From: Kiloniellales bacterium
Lineage (GTDB): Bacteria; Pseudomonadota; Alphaproteobacteria; Kiloniellales; JAKSDN01
Direction of reading: 5' to 3'
NCBI GenBank assembly: GCA_022360075.1
Contig: JAKSDN010000798.1
Location: 1 to 5,065, forward strand
DNA: 5,065 nucleotides
Part shown: positions 1-5,065 of the stretch, piece by piece
How the letters are laid out: every line of letters starts with the position of its first letter
Position numbering within the stretch: the first letter of the stretch is position 1
Notes under the pieces: generated by a model
The model's input: only the letters and a program-made list of their open reading frames with translations
Told to the model about the DNA's origin: nothing
Databases searched by the model: none
Translations under genes and position numbers: made by a program

Positions 1-81
1 AGGAGTAAAAGGCCGGGCGAGAATAGACCAGCGTTCTTCGACAGGAACGACAAGGGGCTTGGAGCGCTGGACAAACAGCCT

Positions 82-193
82 GCGTGCTTCGAGACGCGCT
101 CTGTCGAGCGCTCCTCAGCATGAGGAGCAATCTTAATGCCATCAAAGGCCTTCCTCATGCTGAGGAGTCCCAAAGGGGCGTCTCGAAGCACGC
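82..193. repeat. REP/BIME-like palindromic element of two inverted ~44-bp copies
   Basis: Two copies of one short element face each other. The outer arms are a perfect 16-bp inverted repeat (82-97 GCGTGCTTCGAGACGC against 178-193). The inner arms are a perfect 16-bp inverted repeat (111-126 against 152-167, core CTCCTCAGCATGAGG), and this core is itself partly palindromic. The left copy also contains a local hairpin, stem 96-101/106-111 with loop TGTC. From memory, motifs of the form 'TTCGAGACGC...GCTCCTCA..ATGAGG' are dispersed many times between genes in Bradyrhizobium and related alphaproteobacteria. The element is therefore probably a member of such a family, either a BIME-like pair or a non-autonomous palindromic element. 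No terminal target-site duplication was evident. Confidence 0.75.
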
Positions 194-332
194 ACGCCAG
201 CACTGCAGCCAAGACCGGAAAGTGCCACCATCGCTCGATCCTGCCAACACGGCCCGGACTTTTGTCCCTCTTACCCGCCCCACTAGGTAACTCTTTAGTT
301 TGGGTCCAATTCTGGTCGACACTTGATCCAAT

Positions 333-431
333 TTCATCGGACTCGAGTGTCGGAATGGAACCACTAGGAGCGCGAGGAGACAGATTCCGATTGAGAAGAA
401 GTGGTGGAGCCGAGGGAAGGAGGTTTGAACC
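333..431. repeat. degenerate copy of the 69-bp tRNA-tail repeat, left of the toxin-antitoxin genes
   Basis: Positions 402-431 align without gaps to the first 30 bases of the 69-bp unit found at 1421 and 1490, with 24 of 30 identical, starting TGGTGGAGCC and ending GAACC. The 38 bases from 358 align ungapped with the later part of the unit at about 25 of 38. The distance between the two segments matches the 69-bp register exactly, which places a preceding unit start at 333; 333-357 itself is only weakly similar. The orientation is the same as the copies at 1421-1558. After 431 the similarity stops. The counts were made by eye. Confidence 0.6.
401..416. repeat. 16-bp direct copy of the tRNA-Ala 3' end (att-like)
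   Basis: GTGGTGGAGCCGAGGG here is identical to 1558-1573, which is the last 15 bases of the tRNA-Ala(GGC) gene including CCA plus one base beyond. The two copies are about 1.16 kb apart in the same orientation. Relative to the tRNA (minus strand), this copy lies downstream, where the distal att site of an element integrated into the tRNA 3' end would be. No integrase lies between the copies, so an att origin is inference. The match could equally come from the tRNA-tail repeat family in which it is embedded. Confidence 0.4.
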
Positions 432-598
432 GGTTGTTTGACACCCTGGAAGAACGGAACGCCGTTCTGGAGCGTGAAGCCCCTGGTCTCGACCCCTTTC
501 CCTAACTCCGGTCGGCAGGCGCTCGCGTGGACAACTTGCTTCGTGGCAGCCCCTCGCTCCGACCTCGCTTGGCCCCAATTCCCCAAGGCACGGTGGCG

Positions 599-628
599 TT
601 TACGAGTTGATAGCATATATGCTATCAT
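599..628 (+). promoter_or_regulatory. probable sigma-70-type promoter of the toxin-antitoxin operon
   Basis: A -35-like TTTACG (599-604) is followed after 18 bases by a -10-like TATCAT (623-628). The toxin ATG begins only 5 bases after this hexamer, and no Shine-Dalgarno sequence precedes it. The simplest reading is therefore a transcript starting at or next to the ATG, that is, a leaderless mRNA. The hexamers were matched by eye and the -35 is weak. The AT-rich patch in otherwise GC-rich DNA supports a promoter here. Confidence 0.45.
608..627. promoter_or_regulatory. 20-bp perfect palindrome, likely autoregulatory operator
   Basis: TGATAGCATATATGCTATCA is a perfect 20-bp palindrome that covers the promoter spacer and most of the predicted -10, ending 6 bases before the toxin start codon. 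Type II toxin-antitoxin operons are commonly repressed by the antitoxin's ribbon-helix-helix domain, alone or with the toxin, bound to such a palindrome. The ribbon-helix-helix protein encoded at 1062 is the obvious candidate ligand. The palindrome is seen directly; its role is inferred. Confidence 0.7.
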
Positions 629-633
629 AATTC

Positions 634-1059
634 ATGGACATCGCGGTTATCGACACGAGTATCTTCGTATCGGCGGTGATGAAGTCGTGGACGGCCCCCA
701 GACAGGTTTTACGGCTGTGCCTCAGCGGTGAAGTGCAACCTCTCATGGGAAATGCACTGTTCACCGAATATGAAGACGTGCTGTCCCGCAAGGACCTGTT
801 CGAAGGGGCGGCGCTGGAGGACTCCGAACGATCGCAGCTGCTGGACGCGTATCTGAGCGTTTGTCGCTGGGTGCCGATCTACTATCTCTGGCGGCCCAAC
901 CTCAGGGACGAGGCCGACAACCATCTGGTCGAATTGGCACTCGCTGGGAACGCCCGATGGGTCGTCACTGGAAACAAGGCTGACTTGGGGTCAGGCGAAC
1001 TGCTGTTCCCGGAATTGCGCATCGTAACCGCAAGAGAGTTCTTAGGAGAAAGGAGCTGA
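634..1059 (+). CDS. PIN-domain toxin (VapC-like ribonuclease) of a toxin-antitoxin pair
   Basis: This 141-residue protein fits the single-domain PIN nucleases of the 'putative toxin-antitoxin system toxin component' type (TIGR00305/COG1569-like). PIN toxins are Mg2+-dependent ribonucleases that cut tRNA, rRNA or mRNA and stop translation until bound by the antitoxin. Visible motifs are the N-terminal VIDTSIFVSA with Asp7, FTEYEDVL with Glu45, LRDEADN with Asp92 and Asp95, and the C-terminal VTGNKADL with Asn114 and Asp117. These supply the expected acidic cluster, though the usual Asp of 'TGD' is Asn. The start is ATG at 634: it places Asp7 near the N terminus as in the family, and no upstream in-frame start is supported. 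It has no Shine-Dalgarno, so translation is probably leaderless. The antitoxin begins 2 bases after its TGA, and the toxin-first order reverses classical vapBC. The actual target is unknown. Confidence 0.85.
   Translation: MDIAVIDTSIFVSAVMKSWTAPRQVLRLCLSGEVQPLMGNALFTEYEDVLSRKDLFEGAALEDSERSQLLDAYLSVCRWVPIYYLWRPNLRDEADNHLVELALAGNARWVVTGNKADLGSGELLFPELRIVTAREFLGERS
1044..1055 (+). promoter_or_regulatory. strong ribosome binding site of the antitoxin
   Basis: AGGAGAAAGGAG lies inside the last codons of the toxin gene and holds two Shine-Dalgarno-like cores; the second (AAGGAG, 1050-1055) ends 6 bases before the antitoxin ATG. It contrasts with the toxin gene, which has no such site. This would favour antitoxin synthesis over toxin synthesis from one mRNA, an inference from the sequence. 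Confidence 0.8.
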
Positions 1060-1061
1060 GC

Positions 1062-1286
1062 ATGGCGACACTGACAATCCGCCTGCCAAAGGACCAGCAC
1101 GAACGCCTCAAGGCGCTCGCGGCGCGCCGCGGCACCAGCCTCAACAAGCTGTTCGAGGAGTTCTCCACACGTGCCCTGGCGGAGGCTGATGTGGAGGCAC
1201 GGTTTCTTGTCCGCGCCGCCCGCGGCGACGCGCAAGCCGGGCTGGCACTGCTGGATAAATTGGACACGCATTTCCAGGAGTCATAG
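1062..1286 (+). CDS. ribbon-helix-helix antitoxin partner of the PIN toxin
   Basis: This is a 74-residue protein. Residues 3-8 (TLTIRL) form the expected beta strand, about 9-24 (PKDQHERLKALAARRG) the first helix, and 25-42 (TSLNKLFEEFSTRALAEA) the second helix. That is the ribbon-helix-helix (CopG/Arc-like) pattern of many VapB- and HicB-type antitoxins. Such proteins dimerise, bind a palindromic operator with the paired beta strands, and use the C-terminal part, here about 43-74, to wrap and block the toxin. The ATG at 1062 is supported by a strong Shine-Dalgarno and by the start of the beta strand immediately after it. The gene lies 2 bases after the toxin stop and is surely co-transcribed and probably translationally coupled. 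The likely operator is the 20-bp palindrome at 608-627. I cannot assign a more precise antitoxin family. Confidence 0.82.
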   Translation: MATLTIRLPKDQHERLKALAARRGTSLNKLFEEFSTRALAEADVEARFLVRAARGDAQAGLALLDKLDTHFQES

Positions 1287-1420
1287 CGAACAAGACCGAC
1301 TTTCAAAGCGTCCTGCTCAGACGGGTGGGTCAAAGCGGAACTGGGATACCGGCTTGCGACAGGATCGCTTTCGCGCAAAAAGGCGCTGGTCCGCTGTGCA
1401 ATTCCAGCAATATGGAAGTA

Positions 1421-1558
1421 TGGGGGAGCCCCGCGAACGAAGTTCGAACCATAAGACCCGAGGCGAGACCGGTTCGACTTGAGGGGAATTGGTGGAGCCC
1501 CGCGAACGAAGTTCGAACCGCAAGGCCCGAGGCGAAACCGGTTCGACTTTAGGCGAGG
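1421..1558. repeat. two tandem 69-bp tRNA-tail repeats abutting the tRNA-Ala gene
   Basis: Unit 1 is 1421-1489 and unit 2 is 1490-1558; they agree at about 60 of 69 positions by eye. The next 69-bp step lands exactly on 1559, the last base of the tRNA-Ala CCA end, and all three begin TGG(T/G)GGAGCC. Read on the minus strand, the tRNA's direction, each unit ends in GGCTCC(A/C)CCA preceded by GGTTCGAA, so it mimics a tRNA T-loop and acceptor tail without the rest of the tRNA. Each unit also contains a small hairpin, CGAAC-TTC-GTTCG, on that strand. The units would be transcribed if the tRNA transcript reads through. A degenerate relative lies at 333-431. Frames running through these units are repetitive and are not considered genes. 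Confidence 0.85.
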
Positions 1559-1634
<76 letters not shown>

Positions 1635-1690
1635 GAGAGCATCGCCAGGCCCCCGAGATCGGCGGCCAAGGCGGAAATTTGGGTAGCTGG

Positions 1691-1719
1691 AAACTAGGTA
1701 CCCGCGCTTGCCAAGGCAA
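1691..1719 (-). promoter_or_regulatory. possible promoter of tRNA-Ala
   Basis: On the minus strand TTGCCT (1719-1714) and TAGTTT (1696-1691) are separated by 17 bases, about 57 bases before the tRNA 5' end. Both hexamers are imperfect (4/6 and 3/6 by eye). The -35 lies inside a short inverted repeat, CTTGCC-AA-GGCAAG at 1707-1720. The tRNA may instead be read from the upstream FYDLN_acid promoter. Confidence 0.25.
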
Positions 1720-1805
1720 GGGGAAAATGTGCAGTCGGGACCCCGTTGCACGCCTCGGGAAGCGCTCTGAGCCCGGGCCTCGAGGCGCCGGGAGCGTTCG
1801 AGGCT

Positions 1806-2183
1806 TTAGCCGTCCTTCTCGTCGTCGTCTTCGATGACGACGTCGGACATGTCGTCGTCGCCGAGCTCCGAGGCGTCCTCGATCAGATCCTCGTCCTCGT
1901 CGTCTTCGATGAGCTCTTCCAGCTCGTCCTCGTCCGCTGCGGCCTCGTCGGTCTCGGCCTCCTCGGCCTCCGGCTCGGCGGCGGCAGGGGCCGGCTTGGC
2001 GACCGCGCTCGGCTCAGGGCTGGCCGGCTTGCTGTTGGCCCGAACCCGACGCGAGCGCAACAGCGCGTCGGGATCGAACTCGGCGCCGCACTTCGGACAG
2101 ACGATCGGTGTGCGCTGAAGATCGTAGTACTTCGCGCCACAGCTCTGGCAGATCCGCTTCGTGCCCCACTCGGCCTTGGCCAC
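1806..2183 (-). CDS. FYDLN_acid (TIGR02300) family protein: N-terminal zinc ribbon, acidic tail
   Basis: This 125-residue cytoplasmic-looking protein has no known biochemical function. Residues 5-10 (EWGTKR) and the following ribbon match the family signature. Cys12-x2-Cys15 and Cys29-x2-Cys32 form a probable zinc ribbon, with KYYDL (18-22) corresponding to the family's 'FYDLN'. Residues about 50-69 are Ala/Pro-rich. The last 56 residues contain 33 Asp or Glu by my count, a highly acidic and probably disordered tail. I chose the GTG at 2183-2181: it gives the family N terminus AKAEWGTKR and has GGAG (2196-2193) 9 bases upstream. The in-frame ATG at 2228 would add 15 residues not typical of the family. 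The gene diverges from aroA, a neighbourhood I recall in other alphaproteobacteria, and is followed by tRNA-Ala. The zinc ribbon plus acidic tail suggests nucleic-acid or protein binding, which is inference only. Confidence 0.85.
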   Translation of the reverse strand: MAKAEWGTKRICQSCGAKYYDLQRTPIVCPKCGAEFDPDALLRSRRVRANSKPASPEPSAVAKPAPAAAEPEAEEAETDEAAADEDELEELIEDDEDEDLIEDASELGDDDMSDVVIEDDDEKDG

Positions 2184-2192
2184 GGCTCGTTT

Positions 2193-2196
2193 CTCC
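2193..2196 (-). promoter_or_regulatory. ribosome binding site deciding the GTG start of the FYDLN_acid gene
   Basis: GGAG on the minus strand ends 9 bases before the GTG at 2183. Together with the family's conserved N terminus it favours this start over the upstream ATG at 2228. Confidence 0.6.
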
Positions 2197-2225
2197 GACG
2201 CTGTTGGGCAAGGAAAAGCGGCTGC

Positions 2226-2254
2226 CAATTGCCACGATCATCGTTCCCTGTCAA
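2226..2254 (-). promoter_or_regulatory. probable promoter of the FYDLN_acid gene
   Basis: A perfect -35 TTGACA lies on the minus strand at 2254-2249. With a 17-base spacer the -10 would be CAATTG (2231-2226), which is poor; alphaproteobacterial -10 elements are often weak. A start near 2219 would give a leader of about 35 bases before the GTG. Confidence 0.4.
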
Positions 2255-2274
2255 AAGCAAAATCGCAGCGGGCC

Positions 2275-2302
2275 TTGCCAGCGCGGCGCTTTGTGCTACA
2301 GA
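2275..2302 (+). promoter_or_regulatory. possible promoter of aroA-cmk
   Basis: TTGCCA (2275-2280) and TACAGA (2297-2302) are separated by 16 bases and lie about 60 bases before the chosen aroA start, in the short region between the divergent genes. Both hexamers are partial matches, so this is the best candidate by eye only. It sits about 20 bases from the divergent -35 of the FYDLN_acid gene, so the two promoters could influence each other. Confidence 0.35.
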
Positions 2303-2362
2303 CCGCCGCACGCTAGGCGCAACGCGCCGCGCCGTCCCGCCCCGAGCCCACGCGGAGCCATG

Positions 2363-3739
2363 ATGCCGTCCGGAGATCTCAGTCCCGCCGCCGCGCGAAC
2401 GCCGAGGCCGATGGCTGCAACAAGCACCGAGGCCTTGACCGGCACGGCCCGGGTGCCGGGCGACAAGTCGGTCTCGCATCGCGCCATCCTGCTCGGCGGG
2501 CTGGCGCTCGGCGAGACGAAGGTCGAGGGCCTGTTGGAGGGCGAGGACGTGCTGCGCAGCGCCGCGGCCATGCGCGCCCTCGGCGCGGCGGTCGAGCGGC
2601 AGGCGGACGGAAGCTGGCATCTCGTCGGACGCGGCATCGGCGGGCTGACCGAGCCCGACGAAGTCATCGACATGGGCAACTCGGGCACCGGGGTGCGCCT
2701 GCTCATGGGCCTGCTGGCCGGTCATCCGATCGCCGCGACCCTGAGCGGCGACCGCTCGCTGAACAAGCGGCCCATGGCGCGCGTGACCGGACCGCTCGAG
2801 CAGATGGGCGCGCGCTTTCTCGGGCGCAGCGGCGGGCGGCTGCCGCTCACCCTTGTCGGCAGCGACGCGCCGCTGGCGATCACCTACCGCTTGCCGGTGG
2901 CCTCGGCCCAGGTGAAGTCGGCGATCCTGCTCGCCGGCCTCTCGGCCGCCGGACAGACCCGCGTGATCGAGCCGGCGCCGACGCGCGATCACAGCGAGAT
3001 CATGCTGCGGCACTTTGGCGCGGAGCTCGCGGTCGAGCCGGACCCCGAGACGGAGGGCGGGCGCGTCGTGACCCTCGTCGGACAGCCCGAAATCACCGGC
3101 CGGTCCCTTCATGTGCCGGCCGATCCTTCTTCCGCCGCCTTCCCACTGGTCGCGGCACTGCTGCTGCCGGGCTCGCAGCTACGCCTGCCGCGGGTCTGCA
3201 TCAATCCAAGCCGCATCGGCCTCTATCGCACCTTGCGCGAGATGGGCGCCGAGATCGCCCACGAGAACGAGCGTGAGCTCGGCGGCGAGATGGTTGCCGA
3301 TCTGGTGGTTCGATCGGGGCCGCTGGAGGGGATCGAAGTACCGGCCGAGCGCGCGCCCTCGATGATCGACGAGTACCCGATCCTCGCCGTGGCCGCGGCA
3401 ACGGCCCGGGGCCGCACGGTCATGCGGGGCCTCGGCGAGCTGCGGGTCAAGGAGAGCGACCGCCTGGCCACGATCGCGCGGGGCCTGAGCGCCTGCGGCG
3501 TCGAGGTCGAGGAGGGCGAAGACAGCCTCGTCGTGCAGGGCTGCGCCGGCCGGCCCAGGGGCGGCAACGCGCAGGCCCTGGAGACCCACCTCGACCACCG
3601 CATGGCCATGAGTTTCCTCGTCCTCGGCCTGGCCGCCGAGCGCCCGGTCACGATCGACGACGCCCGGCCGATCGACACCTCCTTTCCCGGCTTCGTCGCG
3701 CTCATGAACGGCCTGGGCGCGAAAATCGCGCCGGCGTGA
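2363..3739 (+). CDS. aroA: 3-phosphoshikimate 1-carboxyvinyltransferase (EPSP synthase), class II type
   Basis: This enzyme joins phosphoenolpyruvate to shikimate-3-phosphate to make EPSP, the sixth step of the shikimate pathway, in the cytoplasm. The protein has 458 residues, normal for the family. Visible motifs, numbered from the ATG at 2363, are GDKS (33-36) with Lys35, Ser36 and Arg40; NSGTG (106-110); KRPM with Arg136; SAQVK (181-185); TRDH with Arg208; IDEYP with catalytic Asp336; KESDR (363-367); and DHR with Arg413. The order and spacing fit Agrobacterium CP4-type class II enzymes, but the position equal to CP4 Ala100 is Gly108. ATG codons at 2360 and 2363 are adjacent; GGAG at 2354-2357 is 5 bases from the second, so I chose 2363. 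The ATG at 2411 would cut the conserved 'PRP' before the first domain. The stop overlaps the cmk start. The protein is probably expressed from the promoter near 2275-2302. Confidence 0.96.
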   Translation: MPSGDLSPAAARTPRPMAATSTEALTGTARVPGDKSVSHRAILLGGLALGETKVEGLLEGEDVLRSAAAMRALGAAVERQADGSWHLVGRGIGGLTEPDEVIDMGNSGTGVRLLMGLLAGHPIAATLSGDRSLNKRPMARVTGPLEQMGARFLGRSGGRLPLTLVGSDAPLAITYRLPVASAQVKSAILLAGLSAAGQTRVIEPAPTRDHSEIMLRHFGAELAVEPDPETEGGRVVTLVGQPEITGRSLHVPADPSSAAFPLVAALLLPGSQLRLPRVCINPSRIGLYRTLREMGAEIAHENERELGGEMVADLVVRSGPLEGIEVPAERAPSMIDEYPILAVAAATARGRTVMRGLGELRVKESDRLATIARGLSACGVEVEEGEDSLVVQGCAGRPRGGNAQALETHLDHRMAMSFLVLGLAAERPVTIDDARPIDTSFPGFVALMNGLGAKIAPA

Positions 3740-4395
3740 CGCTCGACCCGGTCATGATCATCGCGATCGACGGGCCGTCGGCCTCGGGCAAGGGCACGCT
3801 GGCGCGCCGGCTGGCCGAGACGCTCGGCTTCGCCCATCTGGACACCGGCATGATCTACCGCGCCGTCGCCGCCAAGCTGCTCGAGCAGGGCCAGGCGCCG
3901 AAGGATGCCGAGGCCGCGCTCAGAATCGCCGAGAGCCTGCGCCCGGAAGACCTGAAACGGCCGGACCTGCGCGAGGAGGCGGTCGGTCAGGCCTCGTCGA
4001 TCGTCGCCGCCCAGCCGGCGGTGCGCGACGCCCTTCTCGTCTTTCAGCGCGACTTCGCCCGGCATCCGCCGGCCGGCAAGGGCGGCGCCGTGCTCGACGG
4101 GCGCGACATTGGCACCGTCGTCTGCCCGGACGCGGCAGTGAAGCTCTTCGTCACCGCCGGCCTGGAATCCCGTGCGCAGCGGCGCCACAAGGAGTTGATC
4201 GAGCGAGGCAAGACGAGTATATACCCGCGCGTACTCCAGGAAATGAGAGAGCGAGACGCCAGGGACGGCGCGCGGGCCACGGCGCCGCTGCGACCCGCCC
4301 AAGACGCGACAATCCTGGATACAACGGAGATGGATGCCGACGCGGTGCTCGCAGCCGCGGTCAGGCTGATCGAGGCGCAGCTTCCGGCCGGCTAG
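3736..4395 (+). CDS. cmk: cytidylate kinase (CMP/dCMP kinase)
   Basis: This enzyme moves a phosphate from ATP to CMP or dCMP, giving CDP or dCDP for nucleotide supply. The 219-residue protein shows the P-loop GPSASGKGT (13-21), the DTGMIYR segment (36-42) at the nucleotide-binding region, DGRDIGT (121-127) with Arg123 and Asp124, the lid-region RAQRRHKEL (146-154), and the C-terminal RERDARD...[15 protein letters not shown] segment typical of bacterial Cmk. The GTG at 3736 overlaps the aroA TGA as GTGA, which suits translational coupling. The ATG at 3754 would start 6 residues later, at MIIAIDGP, and is nearly as plausible. Neither has a clear Shine-Dalgarno. The 3' end of the gene forms half of the terminator at 4376-4421, with the TAG stop at the loop/stem boundary. 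aroA-cmk-rpsA is a well-known order in proteobacteria. Confidence 0.95.
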   Translation: MTLDPVMIIAIDGPSASGKGTLARRLAETLGFAHLDTGMIYRAVAAKLLEQGQAPKDAEAALRIAESLRPEDLKRPDLREEAVGQASSIVAAQPAVRDALLVFQRDFARHPPAGKGGAVLDGRDIGTVVCPDAAVKLFVTAGLESRAQRRHKELIERGKTSIYPRVLQEMRERDARDGARATAPLRPAQDATILDTTEMDADAVLAAAVRLIEAQLPAG

Positions 4396-4421
4396 GCCGG
4401 AGGATGCGGTTTTTGTGTTTT
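4376..4421 (+). terminator. intrinsic terminator straddling the cmk stop codon
   Basis: Left arm 4376-4389 and right arm 4395-4408 form a 14-position stem with one G/A mismatch (4380/4404) and one T/G wobble (4382/4402), closed by loop GGCTA (4390-4394). One base later comes TTTTTGTGTTTT (4410-4421). The inner seven pairs are TCCGGCC/GGCCGGA. Strong GC stem plus T-run is the classic Rho-independent pattern. The stem starts inside the last codons of cmk, and the TAG stop (4393-4395) runs from the loop into the right arm. It would end the aroA-cmk transcript before rpsA. Confidence 0.8.
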
Positions 4422-4422
4422 C

Positions 4423-4462
4423 GTCTGGTCGCGCCGCCAATCCGCCGGAAGCGCGACAAGAC
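4423..4462 (+). other. hairpin in the cmk-rpsA spacer, possible rpsA leader structure
   Basis: GTCTGGTCGCGC (4423-4434) pairs with GCGCGACAAGAC (4451-4462) at 11 of 12 positions, with a 16-base loop. It begins 2 bases after the terminator T-run. A smaller stem, GCCGG/CCGGC (4464-4468/4475-4479), follows. In E. coli, S1 represses its own synthesis through a structured rpsA leader, so a similar role here is conceivable. I could not identify an rpsA promoter, so it is not certain that this hairpin is in the rpsA mRNA. Confidence 0.5.
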
Positions 4463-4500
4463 CGCCGGAGTCAACCGGCCGGCAAGATGCGAAGATTTGA

Positions 4501-4505
4501 AAGGA
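4501..4505 (+). promoter_or_regulatory. ribosome binding site of rpsA
   Basis: AAGGA lies 11 bases before the ATG at 4517, a rather long spacing but the only Shine-Dalgarno-like sequence in the purine-rich stretch just upstream. Confidence 0.5.
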
Positions 4506-4516
4506 TCGAAGACAGA

Positions 4517-5065
4517 ATGGCTGAGACCGCCACCGAAACGACCGCCCCCCAGAAAGAGAATTTCGCCGCCCTGCTCGAGGAATCTCTCGGCACCTCGGAT
4601 TCGCTCGAAGGCACCGTGCTCAAGGGCACGATCCTGGCCATCGAGGGCGATCAGGTCCTGATCGACGTCGGGCTGAAATCCGAGGGCCGCGTCGCCCTGA
4701 AGGAGTTCACCAAGGGCGGCCAGAACCCCGAGATCGCCGCCGGCGACGAGGTCGACGTCTATCTGGAGCGCATGGAGAACAAGGACGGCGTCGCGGTGCT
4801 GTCCTACGAGAAGGCCAAGCGCGCAGAGGCCTGGACCCAGCTCGAGGGCGCCTTCGAGCGCAACGAGCGGGTCACCGGCGTGATCTTCGGTCGGGTCAAG
4901 GGCGGCTTCACGGTCGATCTCTCGGGCGCCGTCGCCTTCCTGCCCGGCAGCCAGGTCGATATACGGCCGGTGCGCGACGTCACCCCGCTCATGGGCACGC
5001 CGCAGCCCTTCCAGATCCTCAAGATGGATCGCTCGCGCGGCAATATCGTGGTCTCGCGCCGCGCC
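4517..5065 (+). CDS. rpsA: 30S ribosomal protein S1, N-terminal part (runs off the right edge)
   Basis: S1 is the mRNA-binding ribosomal protein that helps recruit structured or weak-Shine-Dalgarno mRNAs to the 30S subunit. The window holds the first 183 codons of a protein usually near 560 residues with six S1 repeats. A short acidic N terminus (1-28) is followed by the first S1 repeat from about residue 31 (EGTVLKGTILAIEGDQVLIDVGLKSEG) and the second from about 117 (ERVTGVIFGRVKGGFTVDLSG-AVAFLPGSQVDIRPVRD). The reading frame is open to the last base. The ATG at 4517 gives the usual MAETA-type alphaproteobacterial N terminus. rpsA follows cmk as in most proteobacteria, but here a terminator separates them. 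Its own promoter should lie in 4409-4516 or within cmk; I could not recognise it. Confidence 0.96.
   Translation, partial: MAETATETTAPQKENFAALLEESLGTSDSLEGTVLKGTILAIEGDQVLIDVGLKSEGRVALKEFTKGGQNPEIAAGDEVDVYLERMENKDGVAVLSYEKAKRAEAWTQLEGAFERNERVTGVIFGRVKGGFTVDLSGAVAFLPGSQVDIRPVRDVTPLMGTPQPFQILKMDRSRGNIVVSRRA

Larger units (their letters stand above)
1..598. other. non-coding accessory stretch without a credible gene
   Basis: I see no gene here. The open frames that cross it resemble no family I recognise, overlap each other on both strands, and run through the palindromic repeat and the tRNA-tail repeat listed separately. The remaining sequence (1-81, 194-332, 432-598) shows only short features: a 7-bp inverted repeat at 317-323/346-352 and a 7-bp stem with a 4-base loop at 451-457/462-468 that has no T-run. 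Base composition is lower in GC than the aroA-cmk-rpsA region, which suits accessory or decayed DNA. A truncated gene whose body lies left of position 1 cannot be excluded. Confidence 0.6.

Noticed and set aside
317..352. 7-bp inverted repeat CGACACT/AGTGTCG
   Set aside because: Short, with a 22-base spacer, expected by chance in a region of this size.
451..468. Hairpin AGAACGG-AACG-CCGTTCT
   Set aside because: A 7-bp stem without T-run or nearby gene end; nothing assigns it a function.
155..628. 157-codon minus-strand frame in the left region
   Set aside because: Crosses the palindromic repeat, the tRNA-tail repeat and the toxin promoter palindrome; no family resemblance.
1421..1558. Possible CRISPR array because of regularly spaced repeats
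   Set aside because: The units are contiguous 69-bp tandem repeats without unique spacers, only two copies, and no cas gene is present.
1777..1804. Inverted repeat GCCTCGA/TCGAGGC just after the FYDLN_acid stop codon
   Set aside because: Possible terminator stem, but no T-run follows on the minus strand and the loop is 14 bases; not strong enough to call.
1883..3112. 409-codon open frame on the minus strand opposite aroA and overlapping the FYDLN_acid gene
   Set aside because: It is the antisense of two recognised genes in GC-rich DNA, is rich in Arg/Ala/Gly, and resembles no family.
3223..4440. 405-codon open frame on the minus strand opposite the aroA-cmk junction
   Set aside because: Antisense shadow of aroA and cmk, low complexity, no recognisable motif or ribosome site.

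Overview
The window looks like chromosomal DNA from a high-GC alphaproteobacterium. The right half carries the order [zinc-ribbon/acidic-tail protein, divergent] - aroA - cmk - rpsA, which is typical of that class. The EPSP synthase most resembles alphaproteobacterial class II enzymes (Agrobacterium CP4 type), and the small divergent protein belongs to the FYDLN_acid family (TIGR02300). I cannot fix the order or genus from this window alone.

Layout. Positions 1-633 hold no credible gene. They contain a REP/BIME-like palindromic repeat (82-193), a degenerate tRNA-tail repeat (about 333-431), and an AT-rich promoter with a perfect 20-bp palindrome (608-627). Positions 634-1286 are a two-gene toxin-antitoxin operon: a PIN-domain RNase toxin first, a ribbon-helix-helix antitoxin second. 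Positions 1421-1558 are two tandem 69-bp units that abut, in exact register, the CCA end of a tRNA-Ala(GGC) gene on the minus strand (1559-1634). The minus-strand FYDLN_acid gene (1806-2183) and plus-strand aroA (2363-3739) diverge from a 179-bp intergenic region. aroA overlaps cmk (3736-4395). A strong intrinsic terminator straddles the cmk stop codon, and rpsA starts at 4517 behind a structured leader and runs off the right edge.

How it works together. The right half is housekeeping: aroA makes EPSP for the shikimate pathway, cmk makes CDP/dCDP, and rpsA encodes ribosomal protein S1. The aroA-cmk unit appears to be closed off from rpsA by the terminator. The left part is accessory: sampled GC is lower (35/60 bases in one line of the toxin gene against 46/60 in one line of aroA). 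The toxin-antitoxin cassette lies between same-orientation copies of a repeat whose unit ends like the tRNA-Ala 3' end.

The most unusual structure is this 69-bp tRNA-tail repeat family and its relation to the toxin-antitoxin cassette. It could be a decayed tRNA-targeted integration, or an array of tRNA-tail duplications comparable in principle to the repeats downstream of E. coli tyrT. No integrase, transposase or CRISPR array is visible.
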